Origin: Idiomarina zobellii
GTDB taxonomy: Bacteria; Pseudomonadota; Gammaproteobacteria; Enterobacterales; Alteromonadaceae
Length of the DNA stretch: 64,000 bases
Reading direction: 5' to 3'
Assembly (NCBI RefSeq): GCF_900100855.1
Contig: NZ_FNCB01000004.1
Span: 1 to 64,000, forward strand
Numbering within the stretch: the stretch's first letter is position 1; every line of letters begins with the position of its first letter. Below are positions 58,124-64,000 of the stretch, piece by piece. Position numbers and translations under genes: made by a program. The notes below the pieces were generated by a model, which was not told the DNA's origin, did not search any database, and saw only the letters and a program-made list of their open reading frames with translations.

Positions 58124-59863
58124 ATGAAATATCGCATTACTACACTGGTTGCGGCAATGCTTGCCGTTAGCGCCTGTCAGCCGCAGCAACAAGAAGTGCG
58201 AGAGCCTGAAGCGGCGACCGGTTTTCAACAAAAACAGTCAGTAAAAGCCGATGAATTTATGGTGGCTGCGGCAAACCCTCATGCGGTTGATGCGGGTTAT
58301 AACGTCTTAAAAGCCGGTGGCTCAGCAGTAGATGCGGCCATAGCCGTTCAGGCAATGCTGGGGCTGGTTGAACCGCAGTCGTCAGGTATTGGTGGCGGCG
58401 CCTTTATTTTATATTGGGACAATGAAGCAAAAAAACTGTACTCCATTGATGCTCGCGAAACGGCACCAATGGCTGCAACAGAAGAGCTGTTCTTAGATGA
58501 AAACGGTAATCCGCCGAAGTGGATAGATGCAGTCGTTGGTGGGCGCTCTGTTGGTACCCCAGGTATTTTGAGAGGGCTTGAGTTGGCCCATTCTAAGTGG
58601 GGCGAAAAAGAGTGGGGCAGTTTGTTTGACGACACTATTAAGCTGGCGGAACAAGGCTTTGAGGTATCTCCCCGACTTGCCAAACTGGTCGAGCTTGAAA
58701 TTAACCCGGGTGTTAAGAAAATGCCGGCAGCCAGTGATTACTTTTTTCCAAACGGCAAGCCGCTAAAAGCAGGCCAACTTTTGAAAAATGAAGAATACGC
58801 CAATAGCCTCAGTTTGATAGCCTCGCAAGGCGTTGATGTCTTTTACGAAGGCGAAATTGCGAAAGACATTGTCGAAGCCGTACAAAATAGCCCAATTGAG
58901 CCGGGCGTTTTAGCCTTAGAAGACCTGGCAAATTACGAAGCGAAACTGCGTGAACCCGTATGTAGTGAATATCGGGTGTATCAGGTATGTGGTATGGGGC
59001 CGCCGAGCTCCGGTGGCATTACTACGCAGCAAACCTTAGGCATTCTGGAGAGCTTTGACATTGGTAATTTAGAGCCTAACAGTGAAGAGTTTGTTCATCT
59101 GTTTGCGCAGGCATCTAAGTTAGCTTTTGCGGACAGAAACCAATGGATAGCCGACAGCGACTTTGTCGATGTGCCGGTAGAGGCTATGTTAAATAAGAAC
59201 TACTTAGCCAAACGAGCTGAGCTGATTAGCGATAAAGATTTAGGTAAAGCGCAACCCGGTACTGAGCTATTGCCGAAGTACCAGCAAGATATCGCTTATG
59301 AGCGGCCGAATACGAGTCATGTTTCTATTGTCGATGACGAGGGCAATGTGGTGTCAATGACCACCAGCATTGAAATGGGCTTCGGTTCTACCGTTATGGC
59401 GAGAGGCTTTTTACTGAATAACCAGTTAACTGACTTTTCATTAGCGCCAGATGACGGAGAGCACAAATACGCCAATAGAGTTGAACCGGGTAAACGGCCG
59501 CGCAGCTCTATGGCACCGGCTATTGTGCTTAATGAGAGCGGAGAACAGGTTCTTCATGCTATTGGCTCTCCCGGCGGCAGTCGCATTATTAACTATGTGA
59601 CTCAAAGCCTGGTGGCACTTCTGGACTGGAACATGGATATTCAGGACGCTATAAACCTGGGGCATGTTACTAACCGGAATGACTATACCTCGCTTGAAAA
59701 AGGGCGGGATATCAGCCAATTAAAGAGTGCTCTTGAAAAACGCGGTCACAATGTCAAAGTGCTTGATTTAAATAGTGGCTTACATGGTATAACCCTAACT
59801 GACAGTGGCAAATTAATTGGAGCAGCTGACCCGCGCAGGGAAGGTGTCGCGAAAGGGGAATAA
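58124..59863 (+). CDS. ggt: Gamma-glutamyltransferase, lipoprotein type
   Basis: The 579-residue protein starts with a lipoprotein signal (AVSACQP, Cys18), so it is anchored in the envelope. The Ntn-hydrolase domain shows GGSAVDAAIAVQAMLGLV, SSGIGGGAFILYW, the autoprocessing and nucleophile Thr in RPNTSHVSIVDDEGN, and IGSPGGSRIINY. Unlike the paralogue at 32954, the segment after the nucleophile (TSHVSIVD) is close to the E. coli enzyme. It should release glutamate from glutathione and other gamma-glutamyl peptides. The next gene starts 1 base after its stop. Confidence 0.94.
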   Translation: MKYRITTLVAAMLAVSACQPQQQEVREPEAATGFQQKQSVKADEFMVAAANPHAVDAGYNVLKAGGSAVDAAIAVQAMLGLVEPQSSGIGGGAFILYWDNEAKKLYSIDARETAPMAATEELFLDENGNPPKWIDAVVGGRSVGTPGILRGLELAHSKWGEKEWGSLFDDTIKLAEQGFEVSPRLAKLVELEINPGVKKMPAASDYFFPNGKPLKAGQLLKNEEYANSLSLIASQGVDVFYEGEIAKDIVEAVQNSPIEPGVLALEDLANYEAKLREPVCSEYRVYQVCGMGPPSSGGITTQQTLGILESFDIGNLEPNSEEFVHLFAQASKLAFADRNQWIADSDFVDVPVEAMLNKNYLAKRAELISDKDLGKAQPGTELLPKYQQDIAYERPNTSHVSIVDDEGNVVSMTTSIEMGFGSTVMARGFLLNNQLTDFSLAPDDGEHKYANRVEPGKRPRSSMAPAIVLNESGEQVLHAIGSPGGSRIINYVTQSLVALLDWNMDIQDAINLGHVTNRNDYTSLEKGRDISQLKSALEKRGHNVKVLDLNSGLHGITLTDSGKLIGAADPRREGVAKGE

Positions 59864-59864
59864 A

Positions 59865-60308
59865 ATGAAAAAACTGTTAAGTGGTTTATTAATGGTCGGT
59901 GCTCTAATTGGGCTAAGTGGCTGTAGCGATGACGAGGCCGTTGATCTGAATACAGCAACGCCAACGGAGGTCATTCAGGGGTTTTATCAGGCCGTTTATG
60001 AAGAGAAAGATCTCGAAAAAGCCAAACGTTTTGCATCACCGCGAATGGTTGACCTTATCAGCCATTATGCGGCGGTAAGCTCAGTTCAACGCTATGTGCT
60101 TGGCCGCTATTACGACAAAGTAGAGTTGGAAGTGGTTAGTGATTCGCTGGGTGACTATTTAAATCACTCGGATGAACTCCGGGCAACTGTTTTGTTTGAG
60201 GGAGAGTATAAAGGCGAGTACAACAAGGACAGCCGCGATGTTGTACTCATCCAAAATGGGGACAGTTGGTTAGTCGACAGAATTCTCGACCCCAGATACC
60301 GTCCTTAA
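59865..60308 (+). CDS. Small lipoprotein, DUF4878/NTF2-like
   Basis: The 147-residue lipoprotein has the lipobox GLSGC (Cys19). A single small domain follows, starting ATPTEVIQGFYQAVYEEKDL and containing RFASPRMVDLI and a final strand VVLIQNGDSWLVDRI. This pattern resembles the DUF4878 or NTF2-like fold found in many small lipoproteins of unknown role. The ATG follows the ggt stop by 1 base and AAAGGGG precedes it, so it is co-transcribed with ggt. No specific function is proposed. Confidence 0.7.
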   Translation: MKKLLSGLLMVGALIGLSGCSDDEAVDLNTATPTEVIQGFYQAVYEEKDLEKAKRFASPRMVDLISHYAAVSSVQRYVLGRYYDKVELEVVSDSLGDYLNHSDELRATVLFEGEYKGEYNKDSRDVVLIQNGDSWLVDRILDPRYRP

Positions 60309-60309
60309 G

Positions 60310-60678
60310 TTATCCTTGCTTTAGGGTGTCTGTGTACGGAGGCCAGCCAAGAGGCTTACCTGCTAGCAAGTGCAGGTGAATATGATAAACGGTTTGGCCG
60401 CCGTGCTCATTGCAGTTCATGACTAAGCGGTACCCGTCTTTTGCAAAGCCATACTGAACGGCGAGCTTTGAAGCAACGACGTATAAGTGACCCACTAAAT
60501 GGGCATTTTCTTCGTCAACGTCATTAACGGTCGCTATGGGCTCTTTCGGAATAATCAGCAAATGCACAGGCGCTTGCGGGTTAATGTCTTTAAACGCGAG
60601 TGCTTTTTCGTCTTCGTAAACAATATCCGCCGGAATTTCACGATTGATAATTTTAGAAAATATGGTTTCTTCTGCCAT
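60310..60678 (-). CDS. hinT: HIT-family nucleotide hydrolase (HinT-like)
   Basis: The 122-residue protein starts [16 protein letters not shown] and has the histidine triad [10 protein letters not shown] near residues 100-109, plus [15 protein letters not shown] and GQTVYH. HinT-type proteins hydrolyse adenosine phosphoramidates. The start at 60678 is used because the in-frame extension to 60705 adds residues not seen in the family. It converges on the lipoprotein gene, with stops 1 base apart. Confidence 0.94.
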   Translation of the reverse strand: MAEETIFSKIINREIPADIVYEDEKALAFKDINPQAPVHLLIIPKEPIATVNDVDEENAHLVGHLYVVASKLAVQYGFAKDGYRLVMNCNEHGGQTVYHIHLHLLAGKPLGWPPYTDTLKQG

Positions 60679-60739
60679 GCCCAATTCCTTGTATCTTAGT
60701 GTCACTCAATGGTAACCACAGCAGCTCTACGGGGCAACT

Positions 60740-61051
60740 TTAGTTAAGGTTTTCAGCAAGCTTATATTGACCATGAGACTTGCCACAGAAAACCAAATCA
60801 ACCATTGGGTGTTGAATTTCCTGCTCAGATAAGTCCATTTCCAGGCTACTTTCGCTAACGTATGTTTGAATAGACGAGTTGTTCACCAGAATATGATACC
60901 AGGGCTGATTTTTTGATGGTTTCGTCGTCGCCATTTTGTCATACCAGCTGTCGGACAGGGTAAACTCCGGGTCGGCATCAATAATCACTCCGCGGTATCC
61001 ATATATTGAATGAGTGACAAGTTGTCCTATTGAAAATTTGGCTTCAACCAT
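60740..61051 (-). CDS. hspQ: Heat shock protein HspQ
   Basis: The 103-residue protein begins with AKFSIGQLVTHSIYGYRGVI and contains DPEFTLSDSWYDKM and QPWYHILVNNSSIQTYVSES (about 53-72), all typical of HspQ (YccV). HspQ binds hemimethylated DNA in vitro and acts as a specificity factor for the Lon protease. It is a single gene, divergent from the PilZ gene. A heat-shock promoter was not identified. Confidence 0.92.
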   Translation of the reverse strand: MVEAKFSIGQLVTHSIYGYRGVIIDADPEFTLSDSWYDKMATTKPSKNQPWYHILVNNSSIQTYVSESSLEMDLSEQEIQHPMVDLVFCGKSHGQYKLAENLN

Positions 61052-61148
61052 GATGACGGTTCCTTGTTATCTAACAATGTTTTTTTATCGGCCAAAGCGT
61101 GCTAAAACTGAAGTGACATTTACACTTTAATAACAGTTGGAAAAACGC

Positions 61149-61451
61149 ATGCTTGAGTCGAATGACAATCGAAACTTTATGCGAATGTCGATAAACGCAG
61201 ATGCCAAGGTGACTTTTCATAAATCTGGTGAGACACAGTCTTTTAATGCGGTTTGTCTGGATTTAAGTGCAGAAGGGCTGTCGTTGAAAGTACCGGTGGA
61301 ACTTGAGAAAGGGCAGCAGCTAACAGCGGAAGTTGTTTCAGCGGGTGGCGTGCCATCGTTAAAAGCAACCGCTGAAGTCGTTCACAGCCAAAGGCTGGAA
61401 GACAACAGCGGCGATTACATACTGGGTTGTCGAATTATCTCAATGGACTAA
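61149..61451 (+). CDS. PilZ-domain protein
   Basis: The 100-residue protein is a single PilZ domain with the cyclic-di-GMP binding signatures RNFMR (RxxxR) near residue 8 and DLSAEGL (DxSxxG) near residue 38, followed by beta strands ending in YILGCRIISMD. It should bind c-di-GMP and pass the signal to an unknown partner. The ATG at 61149 is used; an upstream TTG would add four residues. It is convergent with metG. Confidence 0.88.
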   Translation: MLESNDNRNFMRMSINADAKVTFHKSGETQSFNAVCLDLSAEGLSLKVPVELEKGQQLTAEVVSAGGVPSLKATAEVVHSQRLEDNSGDYILGCRIISMD

Positions 61452-61464
61452 TTTCGACCTTTAG

Positions 61465-63501
61465 TTACATGACTCGCATGCCTGGTTTTGCACCATCGTG
61501 AGGGTTCAGGATATAGATTTCATCCTTCCCGGGGCCTGCGGCTAACACCATACCTTCTGACATGCCGAAGCGCATTTTCCGTGGTGCCAGGTTGGCAACC
61601 ATCACTGTGTGCTGACCAATCAGCTCTTCAGGCTTATAAGCCGATTTAATGCCCGCAAAAACCTGACGCTGCTCGCCGCCCAGGTCCAGCGTTAACTTAA
61701 GTAGCTTGTCTGCACCTTCAACATGTTCAGCGTTTGCAATGAGTGCCACACGCAGGTCAACTTTGGCAAACTCATCAAACGAAATTTCATCGGCGATAGG
61801 CTCTTTTTTTAATTCATCGTTTGCTACTGCCGGCTGCTCTGCCGTTTGTGGTTGCTGCTGTTTAGAATCTTCAATCATGGCGTCAATGTCTTTCATGTCA
61901 ATGCGCTGCATTAGCGCTTTAAACTTGTTAATTGGGTGGTCAGTCAATGCGGTTTTGTGACTTTCCCAAGTGAAAGTGTCGTTCAGGAAGTGCTGAACGT
62001 CTGCTGACAGCTTCGGAAGCACCGGGGTCAGGTAAACCATAAGTACACGGAACAAGTTAATCCCTAATGAGCAAATTTCGTGAACTTCCTGCTCGGCACC
62101 TTCTTTTTTAATAAGCTGCCAGGGTTCTTTGTCCGCAATGTATTGGTTGGCGCGATCCGCCAGCGCCATTATGTCACGCATGGCTCGAGAAAATTCGCGC
62201 TTCTCGTACAGCTCAGCAATGTCTGCTCCTGCTGACTGGAAGTCTTCCAATAATGCTGAGTCAGCCACATTTGAGGACAATTTGCCGTCAAACTTTTTCT
62301 GAATAAAGCCGGCGCAACGACTGGCGATATTAATGACTTTACCCACTAAGTCAGAGTTTACGCGTTGCGCGAAGTCCGTCAGATTCAGGTCTAAATCATC
62401 GATACGGCTCGTGAGTTTGGCAGCAAAATAATAGCGCAAATACTCAGGATCTAAGTGATCCAGGTAGGTTCTTGCTTTTATAAAGGTACCTTTAGACTTC
62501 GACATTTTGGTGCCGTTAACGGTAATAAAACCGTGCGCCCATACATTAGTCGGTTGGCGGAAGTCCGCGCCTTTGAGCATGGCTGGCCAGAATAAGCTAT
62601 GGAAATAGATAATGTCTTTGCCAATAAAGTGATACAGCTCTGCCTCGCTGTTGGCTTGCCAGTAAGTGTCCCAGTCAGCCTTGCCGGTAGTATCGCAGTA
62701 GTTTTTAAAGCTGCTCATGTAGCCAATTGGCGCATCCAGCCAAACGTAGAAATACTTGTTTTCGGTACCCGGAATTTTAAAGCCAAAATAGGGTGCGTCG
62801 CGGGAAATATCCCAACGCTGTAGGCCTTGCTCAAACCATTCATTAAGCTTATTGGCCATTTCGTTTTGCAACGAACCAGAGCGCGTCCAGCTTTTTAGCA
62901 TGTCGCCAAACGCGGGTAAATCGAAGAAGTAATGTTCGGATTTACGCAGTTCGGGTTCTGCGCCAGAGACAACAGACTTCGGATTCTTTAAGTCTGTGGG
63001 GGCGTAAGTTGCGCCACAAACGTCACAGTTATCGCCGTATTGGTCTTCCGCACCACAGTCAGGGCAGTCCCCTTTAACAAAACGGTCGGGCAGAAACATT
63101 TCTTTTTGCGGGTCATACAACTGCTCGATAACTTCGGTTTTTATATGTCCTGCTTTGTCGAGACGGTTATAAATCGTTTCGGCCAGCTCTTTGTTTTCGT
63201 CACTGTGGGTGCTGTAGTAGTGGTCAAAGCCCACCAAAAAGTCGCTGAAGTCCGCTTCGTGTGAGCGCTGCATATCGCCTATCATTTGTTCCGGCGTAAT
63301 ACCCAGCTGCTGAGCTTTTAGCATAATGGGGGTGCCGTGTGCGTCATCGGCGCACATGAAATGGCATTCATGGCCTCTTAGCTTCTGGAAACGTACCCAG
63401 ATATCGGCCTGAATGTAGCCCAACATGTGGCCTATATGAATAGGTCCGTTAGCGTATGGTAATGCATTGGTCACTAGAATTTTTCGTGCGGATTGGCTCA
63501 T
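61465..63501 (-). CDS. metG: Methionyl-tRNA synthetase
   Basis: The 678-residue class I synthetase charges tRNA-Met. The HIGH motif is [10 protein letters not shown] near residues 20-29. A zinc knuckle with four Cys (CPDC and CDVC) lies at about 145-165, and the KMSKS motif is [10 protein letters not shown]. An anticodon-binding helical domain and a C-terminal OB-fold tRNA-binding domain follow ([17 protein letters not shown] to the end), joined by a Gln/Ala-rich linker. It is divergent from apbC, as in many gammaproteobacteria. Confidence 0.97.
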   Translation of the reverse strand: MSQSARKILVTNALPYANGPIHIGHMLGYIQADIWVRFQKLRGHECHFMCADDAHGTPIMLKAQQLGITPEQMIGDMQRSHEADFSDFLVGFDHYYSTHSDENKELAETIYNRLDKAGHIKTEVIEQLYDPQKEMFLPDRFVKGDCPDCGAEDQYGDNCDVCGATYAPTDLKNPKSVVSGAEPELRKSEHYFFDLPAFGDMLKSWTRSGSLQNEMANKLNEWFEQGLQRWDISRDAPYFGFKIPGTENKYFYVWLDAPIGYMSSFKNYCDTTGKADWDTYWQANSEAELYHFIGKDIIYFHSLFWPAMLKGADFRQPTNVWAHGFITVNGTKMSKSKGTFIKARTYLDHLDPEYLRYYFAAKLTSRIDDLDLNLTDFAQRVNSDLVGKVINIASRCAGFIQKKFDGKLSSNVADSALLEDFQSAGADIAELYEKREFSRAMRDIMALADRANQYIADKEPWQLIKKEGAEQEVHEICSLGINLFRVLMVYLTPVLPKLSADVQHFLNDTFTWESHKTALTDHPINKFKALMQRIDMKDIDAMIEDSKQQQPQTAEQPAVANDELKKEPIADEISFDEFAKVDLRVALIANAEHVEGADKLLKLTLDLGGEQRQVFAGIKSAYKPEELIGQHTVMVANLAPRKMRFGMSEGMVLAAGPGKDEIYILNPHDGAKPGMRVM

Positions 63502-63609
63502 GCGAAATTATGCTTCCATATTCGTTAATTAATTTAAGTCAAACCCAAAGTTACTGTGACTCATGTTACCATAGGCTATGCTCGATACACAGCTACAACA
63601 GGACGTCCA

Positions 63610-64000
63610 ATGGCAAATTTTTTCGACAAAATATTCCCGAACGGCATACCGAATGAGTGGGTAACAGGCTCTGGTAATACGCGAGTGCTGAATGTGCCTT
63701 TTGCTGCTGGTGAGCCGCTGTTAAAGTCGTTAAAAGAGCAAGACTCGCTGGCCGGGTTTGACTGGGAAATAAACAGCCAAGTTGAAAAGCTTAAAAACTC
63801 GCAGCCCGATTTTCCGTTAACGACCGGTAATGTCATTGTGGTGTCGTCGGGCAAAGGCGGCGTTGGTAAGTCGTCTGTTAGCGTGAATTTGGCGTTAGCA
63901 CTCAGTCAACTCGGTGCCAAAGTGGGTTTGTTGGATGCGGACATTTACGGACCTTCAATTCCGACAATGTTGGGTAAGGGCGATAAAGAGCCGGAGCTAA
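63610..64000 (+). CDS. apbC: Iron-sulphur cluster carrier ApbC/Mrp (3' end beyond window)
   Basis: The first 130 codons are present. A short N-terminal region (about 1-70) precedes the deviant Walker A motif [14 protein letters not shown] with its signature lysine, then [17 protein letters not shown]. ApbC/Mrp ATPases carry and insert iron-sulphur clusters. The N-terminal part is not the usual well-conserved DUF59 domain. It is divergent from metG, with 108 bases between starts; no ribosome-binding site stands out (GGACG precedes ATG). Confidence 0.92.
   Translation, partial: MANFFDKIFPNGIPNEWVTGSGNTRVLNVPFAAGEPLLKSLKEQDSLAGFDWEINSQVEKLKNSQPDFPLTTGNVIVVSSGKGGVGKSSVSVNLALALSQLGAKVGLLDADIYGPSIPTMLGKGDKEPEL

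Overview
The window looks like chromosomal DNA of a marine gammaproteobacterium of the Alteromonadales, most like Idiomarina. This is inferred from gene content and order, not from a database search. Supporting blocks are pyrG-eno, ftsB-ispDF-truD-surE-pcm-nlpD-rpoS-mutS-pncC-recA, pspF/pspABC-ycjXF beside sapABCDF, and a complete phenylalanine/tyrosine catabolic cluster under TyrR. Coding density is high, operons are tight with many 4-base stop/start overlaps, and no tRNA, rRNA or CRISPR array was seen.

Layout. Bases 1-2224 are accessory DNA: the end of an IS21-type insertion sequence with five terminal repeats on an exact 23-bp period, a small membrane protein, a DUF488 protein, and two type II toxin-antitoxin modules in tandem. 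An RDD membrane protein and an unusual cation-diffusion-facilitator-like transporter follow, then pyrG and eno. Between eno and ftsB, genes that are usually adjacent in this group, lie about 13 kb of extra genes. These are an unknown gene overlapping the eno 3' end; a TPP-riboswitch-controlled thiamine operon (thiC-thiDE-thiF-thiS-thiG-thiH); a copper nitrite reductase cluster (cytochrome c, nirK, nirV, SCO); an iron-regulated-looking divergent pair with a Fur-box-like site; and MAPEG, DUF2007 and TauE genes.

Bases 19637-30505 are the conserved housekeeping block from ftsB to recA, with a good LexA box in front of recA. Then come a dGTPase-like gene, a patatin-like gene, a gamma-glutamyltransferase, putP, the sap ABC transporter operon led by pspF, and the divergent phage-shock genes pspABC-ycjX-ycjF with a sigma-54-like promoter. 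Bases 46710-54962 hold amino-acid catabolism. Methionine gamma-lyase, phenylalanine hydroxylase and its pterin dehydratase are followed by TyrR and the homogentisate pathway (hppD-hmgA-fah-maiA), which converts phenylalanine and tyrosine to fumarate and acetoacetate. TyrR-box-like sites lie before tyrR and hppD. With the S9 peptidase, the two gamma-glutamyltransferases and the proline symporter, this fits an organism living on peptides and amino acids. The right end has a rhombosortase, small conserved genes, metG and the start of apbC/mrp.

The most notable points are in the nitrite reductase cluster. NirK keeps its catalytic and type 2 copper residues, but has Gln where the type 1 copper axial Met normally sits. 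The nirV gene carries an in-frame amber codon, and the SCO protein has lost the whole segment with the CxxxC copper motif. I did not find a clearly new multi-gene defence or mobile system.
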